From an uncultured Clostridium sp. (GTDB lineage Bacteria; Bacillota; Clostridia; TANB77; CAG-508), in the NCBI GenBank assembly GCA_946500615.1, contig CAMMWP010000008.1, positions 1 to 55,459 on the forward strand: a stretch of 55,459 nt of DNA, read 5' to 3'. The position numbers and the translations under genes are program-made. Below the pieces are notes generated by a model. It was given only the letters and a program-made list of their open reading frames with translations. It was not told where the DNA came from and did not search any database. Below, in pieces: positions 46,797 through 55,459 of this stretch. Every line of letters starts with the position of its first letter. Positions within the stretch are counted from its first letter, which is position 1.

Positions 46797-47873
46797 CTAA
46801 ACGGGCTGGTCTGTTTCTATTCCAAATAATAATTTTAGTTGTTTATCGCCTTCCATCTTTTCTTTTTCAGCATTCAATTTTTCTGCATTTGATTTTTCTA
46901 TATCTTGTTCCTCACTCTTATTTTCATTTATCATAACTTTTTCTACACTTTCTTGTTCCAATTCTTTTACTGTTAAATTTGTTTTTTCAATTTTTAATTC
47001 TTCAACATATTCTTCTAAATCATCCATATATTTAATAATATCATCAGAATATTTATAAGACAAAATGTTCTCATTCTTTATTAAAATAGCATTTAATGCC
47101 ATATGTATCATAGTTGCTAATAATAAAATAATATTAAACCTTGCTATAACTAAAAACAATAGGATTGTTGTAATCATATTTAAAATTCCTGCAATAGAAA
47201 CATAATTTAAATTATTCGTTTGTCCCATCATATTTTTCTTCTCTAGTTCATATAATATCATCTTTTCCATTGCCAATTTGCAAATTTCTCCTCTTTGCAA
47301 ATAGTAATTCTCTTTTCTATTTCTTTTAAATTCATTTAAGTCTATTTCGTCGTGAAAAGCAAATAAAATTTTACTAATAAACATACTTTCATATGATGGA
47401 ATTTCATCTGTTGAGTATTCTTTTATTTTTTCACTATTTATTTTTTCCAAAGCATCTATTTGTTTAAATTTGCTTCTATCTTTTAATTTTAATACATTTT
47501 TTTCTTTATCTATTTCTATATATTCTTTTTGAAGCAAATAATATATTTCCGCATTTAATAATGTATGATCTAATATAAATTCATTTTTTATAAAAAATCT
47601 TGTTAATATTGGGTCATATTTATTTTGAAATGATTCTTTTGGTTTCGTTAATATTTTTCCATTTTCTTTTTTTATAATATATATAGTTACCCCAACATAA
47701 ACGAGAGACATGATATATACAATAATGGTCTTAAATATTTTTATATTTGCGAATATCACGACTAATATGGATATCAAAATATTTAGTGCTGTTATAATCA
47801 TTAATAATCTAGAAATTTCTTTTTTATCATTTCCTCTAATTTTTATATTTAATTTTTTTAGATCTACCTCCAT
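46797..47873 (-). CDS. Unknown membrane protein downstream of the YhaN-like ATPase
   Basis: A 358-residue protein that I do not firmly recognise. Two N-terminal hydrophobic helices (ISRLLMIITALNILISILVVIFANI and FKTIIVYIMSLVYVGVTIYII) and two central ones (IAGILNMITTILLFLVIARF and NIILLLATMIHMALNAIL) alternate with charged soluble parts. The section RFFIKNEFILDHTLLNAEIYYLLQKEYIEIDKEKNVLKL is loosely like DUF2207 proteins. The C-terminus is very acidic and Lys-rich. The start at 47873 is chosen because GAAAGGGG stands just upstream, whereas the longer frame from 47996 overlaps the preceding gene. It is 53 bp after the YhaN-like gene and may belong to that operon. Confidence 0.7.
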   Translation of the reverse strand: MEVDLKKLNIKIRGNDKKEISRLLMIITALNILISILVVIFANIKIFKTIIVYIMSLVYVGVTIYIIKKENGKILTKPKESFQNKYDPILTRFFIKNEFILDHTLLNAEIYYLLQKEYIEIDKEKNVLKLKDRSKFKQIDALEKINSEKIKEYSTDEIPSYESMFISKILFAFHDEIDLNEFKRNRKENYYLQRGEICKLAMEKMILYELEKKNMMGQTNNLNYVSIAGILNMITTILLFLVIARFNIILLLATMIHMALNAILIKNENILSYKYSDDIIKYMDDLEEYVEELKIEKTNLTVKELEQESVEKVMINENKSEEQDIEKSNAEKLNAEKEKMEGDKQLKLLFGIETDQPV

Positions 47874-47926
47874 GTTTTTCCCCTTTCTATACATGAATTT
47901 CTTTTGTAATATTTTTTCTCTATTTT

Positions 47927-49876
47927 TTATGATAATTGAATGAAATGATATGGAATTTTGAATTGTGTTAATATATCTTTTTCTCTTTCTGTACATGTAA
48001 ATATAATGATTTGTCTATCTGCATATGTCTCTGCTAAATATTTTAAAATATTTTCTAATCTTTGTGTATCATAATATGCAAATGCTTCATCTAAAATAAT
48101 TGGCATGTTTTCTTTTGACAAGTCTTCTGTCATAGAAAGTCTTAAAGATAAATATAATTGATCAATGGTTCCTACACTTAATCGATTTGCTTCAACATAA
48201 TTTCCGTTTTCTAATTCTACAACTAGTCCATTGTCATCTTGTACCATTACATTTGTATATATTCCATCTGTAATTTCGTTTATGTTTTTAGAAAGATTCT
48301 CTGTAAACTTAGGGGTAACTGTATTTTTCATTTTTTCATAAGCTCTTGCTAAAAATGCTTTTGCTAAATTCATACTTTTTTCTAATCTTCTTAAGTTTAC
48401 AATTTTTTCATTATTGTTAACCAATAATTCTTCTATTTTCATCAAATCGTCTACTTTAGTCTCGACATTTTCTTTATCAAATTCTAATTCATGTAATTTT
48501 ATTTTTATTGAATTTAATTCTTTTTGGATTTTTTCTATTTGTTCTTCTATATTTTGTAAATTATGTATTTCGAATATTTTTTTATTTTTTATTTTATTTA
48601 AATAATTGTTTTTTATTTTTTCAATTTTTAAATTTATATTTATTTTTAAATTATTTTTTAGTGTATTTATTTCTTTTTCTAATTGTTCATTATTTTTTTC
48701 TATAATTTTATTTTCATTTAAATAATTATTTTTTTCATGATTTATTTTTTCTTCTTCATTTTTATTTTCTTTTTTTAATATTTTTATTTTATTTTTTTTA
48801 TTTTTTAAAAATAAAATAGAAAAAATTAAAAACATTGGGAGAGTAAGAAGAAAAATATATTTAAAAATTATATTTTTAATAAAAATACATTGCAAAATAT
48901 TCAATAAGATTAATAAAATGAAAATCATTATAAATTTATTTTTTATTTTATTTTTATTTTCTGTTAAAGAATTTATTTTTTGATTATTTTTTTCTAATAT
49001 TTTTTTATTTCCATTTTCTATTTCTAAAATCTCTTTTTTATTTTCATTTATTTTTTGATTATTTTCTTTTTTTATATTTTCTTTTATTTTTATTTTTTCA
49101 TTTTCTATTTTTTCTTCTGATAATATTTTTTTTATTTCGTCTAAATATTCTCTTTCTATTTCTGAATTTGAAAATTTTTCCAATAGATTTTTTTTATTTT
49201 CTTCTATTTCGTATCTTGTATTTCTATATTTTTGTAATTCTATTTTTTCTGTTGCTAAATTTTCATTTTCACGTAATAAAATGTTTAATGGCTTTTCCCT
49301 AGACTTTTGCGTTCCTATTTCTTCTAATTGTCTACGATTAATTCTATCAATTGCTCTTTTATATGAAACATTATCTTCTCCTGTTCCTACTAAATTTGCA
49401 ATTTTTTGTATTAATATTGTTTGTTCATTTTTTTCTAGTTTTACTTCTTCTTGATTAACAACAATCGTAGATAAAAATAAAGTTTCATCCATTTTTGTTT
49501 GTTCATAAAAAAATTCATTTCCTTTTGATTTGTCGATATTAAATTGCTTAGAAATGTCTTCTTTTTTTTCATTAAATATTTGTGGATTTTTCTTTCTAAA
49601 ATCCCTAAATACTTCAAATGTTTCACCATTATCTAATACGTATTCTATTTTCCCCGAAAAATCTTCTCCGTCCCATGGTTTATATTTTTCAAAATTAGAA
49701 TATGCTTTTCCGTTTTTGTTCTTAGAAATTCCATATAACATATTCGTAATAAAATTTAAAATCGTTGATTTTCCAGATTCATTTTTTCCATAAATGACAT
49801 TGATTTGTTTTTTTAATTCTATTTCTTTATCTTTTAGTTTTCCATATGCATTTATTTTTAATTTTTCTAGTTTCAC
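47927..49876 (-). CDS. SbcC/YhaN-like ATPase with membrane segments
   Basis: A 649-residue Rad50/SbcC-type ATPase. The N-terminal lobe has Walker A (VIYGKNESGKSTILNFITNML) and the C-terminal lobe has the signature ANRLSVGTIDQLYLSLRLS and Walker B (MPIILDEAFAYYD). Long coiled coils join the lobes. In the middle (about 310-350) lie two hydrophobic helices (FIMIFILLILLNILQCIFI and YIFLLTLPMFLIFSILFL), as in YhaN of Bacillus, which suggests a membrane-tethered form. The coiled-coil region is extremely AT-rich and built mostly of Lys, Asn, Glu and Ile. It lies ten bases after its SbcD-type nuclease partner and should work with it on DNA ends. Confidence 0.88.
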   Translation of the reverse strand: MKLEKLKINAYGKLKDKEIELKKQINVIYGKNESGKSTILNFITNMLYGISKNKNGKAYSNFEKYKPWDGEDFSGKIEYVLDNGETFEVFRDFRKKNPQIFNEKKEDISKQFNIDKSKGNEFFYEQTKMDETLFLSTIVVNQEEVKLEKNEQTILIQKIANLVGTGEDNVSYKRAIDRINRRQLEEIGTQKSREKPLNILLRENENLATEKIELQKYRNTRYEIEENKKNLLEKFSNSEIEREYLDEIKKILSEEKIENEKIKIKENIKKENNQKINENKKEILEIENGNKKILEKNNQKINSLTENKNKIKNKFIMIFILLILLNILQCIFIKNIIFKYIFLLTLPMFLIFSILFLKNKKNKIKILKKENKNEEEKINHEKNNYLNENKIIEKNNEQLEKEINTLKNNLKININLKIEKIKNNYLNKIKNKKIFEIHNLQNIEEQIEKIQKELNSIKIKLHELEFDKENVETKVDDLMKIEELLVNNNEKIVNLRRLEKSMNLAKAFLARAYEKMKNTVTPKFTENLSKNINEITDGIYTNVMVQDDNGLVVELENGNYVEANRLSVGTIDQLYLSLRLSMTEDLSKENMPIILDEAFAYYDTQRLENILKYLAETYADRQIIIFTCTEREKDILTQFKIPYHFIQLS

Positions 49877-49886
49877 TTTTTCACCT

Positions 49887-50969
49887 CTATTCTAATGCTT
49901 CAAAAGCAATTTCAACAGCCTTTTCTATGATTTCTAGCTCTTCCTCACTTGCTGTTTGTTTTTCTTTTAATATTTCTTTGACAAATAATCCCTTTAAAGT
50001 ATGTGTATTGGCAATATTTTCTAAATCATATTGTATTTTTGTATGGTCTCTTATTTTTATGATTTTTTCATTTGTTACAAATTTATATATTTCGTATCTA
50101 TCAATTTCGAAATTTCTTTTTCCGATTAGTATGATTTTCACTAATGAATTTTCTGGAATGATTAAATCATTTATTTTTTCAATCAATTCGTCTTTAGAAA
50201 TACATTCTGTAATATCAAATTCTATTTCTTCAAAATTGTTTTCACTTAATGGAATAAATTCAGTTGTTAACTGCTTATTTTCTTTTATTTCTCCTACAAT
50301 CATTCCATGTTCCCCTAATTCATCAAACCCTAAAGAAATAAGAGAGCCCGGATATACAATATGTTGATTTTCATATGTATGATAATCTAATTTGTGAATA
50401 TGTCCTGTTGCTACATAATCAAATCCCTTTTCTTCTAGTACTTTTCTAGGTATAGAATTATATTGTTTTTCTTCTAAATTTGCTCCATCAATTGTACTAT
50501 GTATTACTAGTATATTTGTTTTTGTTCTATCTTGTAGTTCTACATCTTCTATTCCACAACTTGTACAATAAAAGTCGTCAAATCCGTACCCATATATGTC
50601 TACTGTTTGTAAAGATATTTTTTCCATTTCTGGTCCAAAAATATGTACATTTTCATTCCATTCAAATTGGTTATAATAAGAATTTTTTATGTTGGGATCA
50701 TGATTTCCCGGACTGATATAAATTTTTGTGTTTGGTATTTCTTTGAATAATGCATTCATATATTCGATTGTTGATTTTCTAATATATTGCTGTTCATATA
50801 AGTCTCCTGCTATAAATAAAAAATCAATGGTATTTTCTTTTATATATTCAATTACTTTTTTAAATATTTTCCTTTGTTCTAATCGTTTCATGTCTCCAAG
50901 ATTTTCTCTATCTGATAGATTAACAAAAGGGCTATCAAAATGTATATCTGCTATATGTACAAATTTCAT
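49887..50969 (-). CDS. SbcD/YhaO-like metallophosphoesterase nuclease
   Basis: A 360-residue calcineurin-type phosphoesterase, the nuclease subunit of an SbcCD/YhaON-like complex that trims DNA ends. Metal-binding motifs are visible: HIADIHFDSPF, FIAGDLYEQ, ISPGNHDPN, and GHIHKLDYH near the end of the catalytic domain. The C-terminal part would contact the partner ATPase, whose gene follows after ten bases. Length and order match YhaO more than the long SbcD of Proteobacteria. Confidence 0.9.
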   Translation of the reverse strand: MKFVHIADIHFDSPFVNLSDRENLGDMKRLEQRKIFKKVIEYIKENTIDFLFIAGDLYEQQYIRKSTIEYMNALFKEIPNTKIYISPGNHDPNIKNSYYNQFEWNENVHIFGPEMEKISLQTVDIYGYGFDDFYCTSCGIEDVELQDRTKTNILVIHSTIDGANLEEKQYNSIPRKVLEEKGFDYVATGHIHKLDYHTYENQHIVYPGSLISLGFDELGEHGMIVGEIKENKQLTTEFIPLSENNFEEIEFDITECISKDELIEKINDLIIPENSLVKIILIGKRNFEIDRYEIYKFVTNEKIIKIRDHTKIQYDLENIANTHTLKGLFVKEILKEKQTASEEELEIIEKAVEIAFEALE

Positions 50970-51278
50970 ATTTCCTCTTCCTTTTTTGTGATTTATGCTT
51001 ATGATTGTATACTAATTTTACTTTTTTTTCAAGTAGATGGGCGAAAGTTTTTTTGGTGTATTTTTTTAACTTTACTATGCTTTACTTTATCTTTGTTTTA
51101 AAAATTTTTATTCATAAAAATTAAAAACCACTTGCAAAAAGAATATGCTTACAGTATAATTTTAATATAAGTTGTTAGCATTATTATTTACGGAATATGC
51201 ACATTGAAAATTACATATCTTTGTTAAAATATAACCTCAAAAAATCAAAAACAGAGAATGTGTATATTTAGGAGAATA

Positions 51279-51341
51279 ATGGAAATACTTAAAAGGAATT
51301 TATATAAAGAAGTATACAATGAAAAAAAGACAGGAAAATAA
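51279..51341 (+). CDS. Short ORF, possible leader peptide or gene remnant
   Basis: A 20-residue frame (MEILKRNLYKEVYNEKKTGK) begins six bases after AGGAG and ends within the terminator hairpin of virD4 on the opposite strand. The sequence resembles the first residues of AAA_14/DUF4143 ATPases, so a decayed gene start is as likely as a leader peptide. No upstream promoter is evident. Confidence 0.3.
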   Translation: MEILKRNLYKEVYNEKKTGK

Positions 51342-51358
51342 CAAATTTCTGTCTTTTT
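51322..51358. terminator. Terminator after virD4
   Basis: On the minus strand AAAAAGACAG and CTGTCTTTTTTT pair across a 15-base loop, starting nine bases after the virD4 stop. T-runs on both sides would allow action in both directions. Confidence 0.78.
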
Positions 51359-51366
51359 CATATTAT

Positions 51367-53392
51367 TTAATCATCATCATTTAATGGTCCAAATAATTCG
51401 TCAAACTTTGCTTCCAACTCTTTTTGTAAATCATATGTATCATCATCTTCTGGTTCTTGTGGTAGCACTGGTGCATCATCAAAACTATTCAAATCTAATG
51501 GTTTTGACTGCGCTTGTTTTTCTTCTTTCTTGCTTTCTATTGGCTTTTCTTCTTTTTTCTCTTTAGGATCATCATCAAATAAATCATCTAGAGATTCTAC
51601 TTTCAAGCTATCCACTTTTTCTTTTTTCTCGTCTTCTGGTACATATGGATTATATGGATTATATTTTCGCCAATTTCCTCTTTCTATGGTTCCTATATCA
51701 TTATGACTAATTTCAAGTTGTCTCATCTCTTTTGCCATTGGATGTTTAAAATAATAAAATTTACTTGCTTTTACAGGCTTAATTCCTTTTTCATAAATAA
51801 TACATAAGTCATTATCCATTCTTCTTAGTTCGTCTGGTGTCATTAATGCCCTTGCCATGACTTGATCTGATACACTCTTTCCTGTCTTCCAATTTTGTCT
51901 ATCTCTATTGATTGATATGCTATCTCTTTCAATTGTTTTTTCTCCTAGTGCTTTTGAGAAATATTCTACTGTTTTATATGAGTTACTTCCTAAAAATACA
52001 TGTGTATCACAGTTACCCATAATGGTTTCATAGGATTTTTCATATACTGCTTCCAATTGGTCTATATTTTGCAAGATAACACTAAATGATATTCTTCTAC
52101 TTCTTGATGTAGAAATTTTCTTATCAAAATCTGGTATTTTTCCAATGTTAGCAAACTCATCTAATATGAAAAATGTTTGTTGCTTTAGTGTTCCACCATT
52201 TCTATCTGCATAATCATATAATTGTTGTATCATTTGAGCAAAAAATATCGTTAGTAAGAAGTCATATGCTGTGTGTGTATCTGATGATATAACATATACA
52301 GCTGTTTTTTCATTTCCGATTTCTTCAAAGTCAATTGTGTCTGTTGATGTCAATTCTGCAATTTCTTTTGAATCAAATTTACCTAACTTAGATTGTAATG
52401 AGCTCAAGATTGATCCATATGTTTTTTCTGGCGCAATTTCAATAGATTTATAGTTCATCCTTGCTGGATGGTCATAAGGTAGTTGACTCATTAACTCTGT
52501 AAGAAGGTTGCTTCCTCCATTTGTGTTTGCTGCTCTTACCAATTCTGCACAACTTGCCAAATTCTGTTCTTCTTCTGGTCTTGTAGCCAATAAATAATAA
52601 ATTAGCGCTTTTAATAACATTTCTGCTGAATCGTCCCAGAAAGGATCTGAACTTCCACCTTCTGATTTTTGTCCTTTTACAATTGTGTTAGCAATAACAT
52701 CAACATCTAGTCCTGATGCCACATGCATTAATGGATTATATCCATCACTATATTCTGGTCTTACTAAATTTAATACTTTAATTTTATAACCATGTGCTTT
52801 TAAATACCCTGCTGTTCTATCATATAGTTCTCCCTTCGGATCTGTAAATACATATGAACCTAACATTTGATATGCATTTGGTATAGAGTATGATGCAGAT
52901 TTACCAGAACCAGATCCGTCCAACAACTAATACATTTACATTTCCTCTTTTATCTACTGGTAAATAATTATTTTCTGCTAGTATAATTCCTTTATTTTTG
53001 TTTAATATTTCATATTGTTCTCCTCTTTGACTCCAATCACTTGATCCATGTTCAATATCTGTATATTCATTTTTTGGAGCTGACCTTACAAAGCCTATAA
53101 AGAAAAATACTGCGTAAAAAATCGTTACAACCATTAAGGTTGAAAAATATGTTCCCATAGCCCCTTCTGTCATTACATTCCCTAATGTGTTCAGCGGATG
53201 TGTAATAGAAGCTCCAAATGTTTCCATAAATACTGTTAAATCAAATTGTCCACTGCTGTTAGCTTGAAATGTACTATAGGCAATAGGCGTAACAAATACT
53301 ATGGCTATAAATATCCATAGTATCCCAAAAATAATAAAATTTGTTCTATTTCTTCTAATCGCACCTTCTATTTTATAGTTCACAATTATCAC
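51367..53392 (-). CDS. VirD4/TraG-type coupling ATPase, read through a +1 frameshift
   Basis: A 674-residue type IV secretion coupling protein that would bring DNA to a conjugation channel. Two N-terminal membrane helices (NFIIFGILWIFIAIVFVTPI and YFSTLMVVTIFYAVFFFIGF) are followed by the ATPase domain: Walker A GGSGSGKS, then TDPKGELYDRT and Walker B FFILDEFANIGKIPDFDKKI. The C-terminal 80 residues are highly charged. The first 158 residues, to NVLVVG, are in one frame. At gga CGG A (52921-52915), inside the Walker A loop, the protein resumes one base later as GSGSGKSASYS. Without the shift the ATPase would be lost. No relaxase or other conjugation genes are in the window. Confidence 0.9.
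52915..52921 (-). other. CGG-A frameshift site in virD4
   Basis: Coding-strand bases gga CGG A; codon 159 is CGG. The first Gly of the P-loop is encoded before the site and the rest (GSGSGKS) in the +1 frame, so only the joined product has a complete P-loop. Confidence 0.8.
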
Positions 53393-53404
53393 CTACTCTT
53401 TTGT

Positions 53405-53734
53405 TTATCTTTCTGTTTGGTTTCTTCCCAATACTGCTCCTCTGAACTTTTTGTCTCTTTCATGTTTTTGTTTAATATTTTCTAATGAATCAGAAGATTT
53501 TCCTATTACCTCTTTTTGATCCATAGTCTTTCTTATTCCATCTTCTCCTATAGAGTAAGAATCTGCTTGAACTTGTCTAAATACATCTTGTGGTGGTATT
53601 TGTCCATCTACAATCTTTAGTTTTGTCGTTTTACCATTTGCTAAAGCTTTTTTGTCTTTATCATCCACTAATTGTTGGATGTCAATGCAGTTTATTTCCG
53701 TTGTATTTTTCTCGGTTAAATTTGTATTACTCAT
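53405..53734 (-). CDS. Unknown small protein upstream of virD4
   Basis: A 109-residue hydrophilic protein that I do not recognise (CIDIQQLVDDKDKKALANGKTTKLKIVDG and QADSYSIGEDGIRKTMDQKEVIG). No membrane helix or catalytic motif is visible. It ends 12 bases before virD4 and starts 15 bases after the 174-residue gene, so the three are an operon. An accessory role for the coupling protein is inferred from position only. GGGAGGAAAG supplies the ribosome binding site. Confidence 0.7.
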   Translation of the reverse strand: MSNTNLTEKNTTEINCIDIQQLVDDKDKKALANGKTTKLKIVDGQIPPQDVFRQVQADSYSIGEDGIRKTMDQKEVIGKSSDSLENIKQKHERDKKFRGAVLGRNQTER

Positions 53735-53749
53735 TTAAACTTTCCTCCC

Positions 53750-54274
53750 TTAGTCTTCTTTTTTGTCTCTGACTTCAAAGGCAAAATAAGATTTATTTGG
53801 TTTCAACTTACATTTTCCTTTTACTTCATTTGTTTTTTCGTCAAAATAAAGTACAGGTTTTACTTCTTCTGTTGTTTCTGGGTCTATAACACATATTGGT
53901 CTTTTCAAATTTGGCGTGTATTTAAAATCTTTTATTTCTGTTTCATTGTCTGAATAAATACTGTCAAATTTCAAAGGCATTGGTTTTTTACTGATAGAAA
54001 CTTTATTTCCCTCCAATATAGCGGTATTAACAACAACTCTATCTTTTCCAAAAGATAAGATAACCAATTCGTCTTGATCTATTGATGGAAAATCTACATA
54101 AAAGGTTTTTCTTATCATATCCCCTCTTATTTCATCTGTTGAGTCTAATCTCTCTAATGCATATTTAGGATATTCTTTTATTAATTCTTTTGGAGTTCTA
54201 ATAATTTGATAGATTACTGTACTTACTCCCTTTGGATCCGTAATACTAAAGCTCTTTCCTTCCCATGTCTCCAT
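53750..54274 (-). CDS. Unknown protein, first gene of the virD4 operon
   Basis: A 174-residue protein that I do not recognise. It appears beta-rich and soluble (WEGKSFSITDPKGVSTVIYQIIRT, then RGDMIRKTFYVDFPSIDQDELVILSFGKDRVVVNTAILEGNKV). It has no membrane helices or signal peptide. GGAGGG stands upstream of the ATG. It forms an operon with the 109-residue gene and virD4. Neither domain nor function can be named from sequence; a role in mobilisation is inferred only from the neighbourhood. Confidence 0.7.
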   Translation of the reverse strand: METWEGKSFSITDPKGVSTVIYQIIRTPKELIKEYPKYALERLDSTDEIRGDMIRKTFYVDFPSIDQDELVILSFGKDRVVVNTAILEGNKVSISKKPMPLKFDSIYSDNETEIKDFKYTPNLKRPICVIDPETTEEVKPVLYFDEKTNEVKGKCKLKPNKSYFAFEVRDKKED

Positions 54275-54453
54275 TTTTTTCCCTCCATTTCTATGTTTTT
54301 TGTTCCATAGTTTGTCTTTCGTTCTCTATAACACTCATTATTTATTTTACATGAAAAATCACATTTTGTCAACCATTACATTATGTAAATTTTCCATACA
54401 TTCTGTTACAGTTCAGCATTTACTGGCAATGTAATATTTAATAGTACTCGTAT

Positions 54454-55326
54454 TTACTCTTTTCTTGGATTAAAGGCTGATACTTGATTTAATTCCTCAA
54501 ATATTTTTCTTTCTTGACTAGTCAATTTCTTAGGTACCATTATCTTTACTTCTGCCACTAAATCTCCTCTAGCCCCTTTTCCGTCTTTGTATCCTTTTCC
54601 CGGTATTCTAATTTTTTCTCCACTTTGTATTCCTTGAGGAATATAGACTTTTGTTTCTTCATCAATAGACTGGATGTTGACTCTTGTTCCTAATGCTGCT
54701 TCCCATGGTGTTATTTGTAAATCTGTATATAAGTCACAACCTTGTAATTTAAACTTTTTATCATCTTTTATATTAATTTTGATAAATAGATCTCCATTTT
54801 TGGCACCATTACTTCCGGGTTTTCCTTGCCCTATTAATCTTATTTTTTCACCATTTCGAATACCTTGTGGAATTGTTACTGTAAATGTTTTCATTCTTCC
54901 TTCAACAGTTCTTAAAGATATTTTTTTATCTAGTCCATAAAAAGCTTCATATATCGTAGAATTGATTTCTGTTTCTACATTTTCTCCTTTTAATGGTTCT
55001 TTTGATTGTGCTTTTTCTGCTTTTCCTTCTTGTTTGATATTTCCAAAAAACATTTTTACAATAGACTCTTTTCCTCTTGGATTGAATTTTTTATTCACTA
55101 GGTTACGTGAATTCCAAATCCTATCATATTTTCTTTTTGAACTTGGCATTGAGAGAATTCTATATGCTTCGTTGATATCTTTTATTCTTTCTTCTGCTAA
55201 GCTATCTCCAACATTAACGTCTGGATGATATTTTTTTGCTGCATTTCTATACGCTATTTTTATTTCTTCAATAGAAACTCTACTTGTTTCTAATCCTAAA
55301 ATTTTATAGTAATCTTTAAAAATCAT
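54454..55326 (-). CDS. DnaJ-family (CbpA-like) co-chaperone
   Basis: A 290-residue J-domain protein. The J domain (DYYKILGLETSRVSIEEIKIAYRNAAKKYHPDVN) has the HPD motif that stimulates DnaK. The C-terminal substrate-binding domains contain VTIPQGIRNGEKIRLIGQGKPG and VYIPQGIQSGEKIRIPGKGYKD. The Cys-rich zinc domain of DnaJ is missing, so it is the CbpA type. The start MIFKDYYKILG at 55326 is chosen because GGGGAGG stands upstream; the longer frame to 55386 includes hairpin sequence. It is 179 bp upstream of the virD4 operon and probably independent. Confidence 0.9.
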   Translation of the reverse strand: MIFKDYYKILGLETSRVSIEEIKIAYRNAAKKYHPDVNVGDSLAEERIKDINEAYRILSMPSSKRKYDRIWNSRNLVNKKFNPRGKESIVKMFFGNIKQEGKAEKAQSKEPLKGENVETEINSTIYEAFYGLDKKISLRTVEGRMKTFTVTIPQGIRNGEKIRLIGQGKPGSNGAKNGDLFIKINIKDDKKFKLQGCDLYTDLQITPWEAALGTRVNIQSIDEETKVYIPQGIQSGEKIRIPGKGYKDGKGARGDLVAEVKIMVPKKLTSQERKIFEELNQVSAFNPRKE

Positions 55327-55373
55327 TTGACATCCTCCCCAATAATTAGGTGTTTCTATTATATCATAAAAAA

Positions 55374-55447
55374 TAAAAAAATCCATAGTTTTATGGATTT
55401 TTTACAGATTGTTGACAAAGTATATAAAAATATTTTGTTCAACAATC
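55374..55447. terminator. Terminator-like hairpin and a second inverted repeat
   Basis: AAAAAATCCATA and TATGGATTTTTT (about 55375-55402) pair around a four-base loop with T-runs on both strands. GATTGTTG and CAACAATC (55408-55447) form a second pair. They lie upstream of the DnaJ gene, at the window edge, and may end the transcript of a gene outside. Confidence 0.65.
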
Positions 55448-55459
55448 TTTTCTTTTGAA

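Larger units (their letters stand above)
50970..51366. other. Intergenic region with a short plus-strand ORF
   Basis: This 397-bp stretch separates the nuclease operon from the virD4 cluster. It holds AT-rich DNA, a 20-codon plus-strand frame (51279-51341) and the virD4 terminator (51322-51358). Confidence 0.45.

Noticed and set aside
55324..55386. Longer start for the DnaJ-family gene
   Set aside because: The extra residues derive from terminator-like hairpin DNA; GGGGAGG marks the start at 55326.

Overview
The window is very AT-rich and almost every gene lies on the minus strand. SpoIIE, two CotF-type coat proteins, an mreBCD-mrdA-minC cluster, MecA and Gram-positive surface proteins point to a spore-forming member of the Clostridia, probably an uncultured gut lineage. 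This is inferred from gene content only.

Layout. 0.1-6.0 kb: acpS, an unknown membrane protein, a WG-repeat protein and spoIIE. 6.2-27.6 kb: four giant surface proteins arranged as two tandem copies of a two-gene module (a DUF11-type protein followed by a thioester/SpaA-type adhesin). This locus is bracketed by two direct copies of a roughly 240-bp palindromic structured element. 27.7-35.9 kb: two small unknown genes, then the cell-shape and division cluster (DUF4321, radC, mreB, mreC, mreD, mrdA, minC) and mecA. 36-40.7 kb: an M23 peptidase, coat proteins and pcrA. 41-45.4 kb: a ZIP transporter gene whose 3' end is duplicated on the far side of a 3.4-kb segment holding a DUF2207-like protein, an RNA-ligase-like protein and a DUF4143 ATPase. 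45.5-51 kb: prfA and an SbcD/YhaN-type nuclease-ATPase pair. 51.3-55.3 kb: a VirD4/TraG coupling ATPase, two unknown genes and a DnaJ-family chaperone.

The most striking observation is a recoding pattern. Four unrelated genes (mreB, ZIP transporter, RNA-ligase-like gene, virD4) are each interrupted by what looks like one extra base. In each the break is the same: an in-frame CGG codon followed by A, with the conserved protein resuming one base later at GGA (Gly). The truncated ZIP copy keeps the same site. In my by-eye scan of the other genes I found no other in-frame CGG, although roughly eighty CGG triplets lie out of frame, and CGT and CGA are used as normal Arg codons. The simplest reading is that CGG is not an ordinary sense codon here and that CGGA is read with a +1 shift or as a four-base codon, probably giving Gly. 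A repeated sequencing or assembly artefact is the main alternative.

Other points of interest: the palindromic element keeps its pairing although its arms have diverged between copies; a leader of about 50 nt is shared by two unrelated genes; a GTCCCC-type dispersed repeat occurs at three loci; the surface proteins have non-canonical sorting signals and no sortase is nearby.
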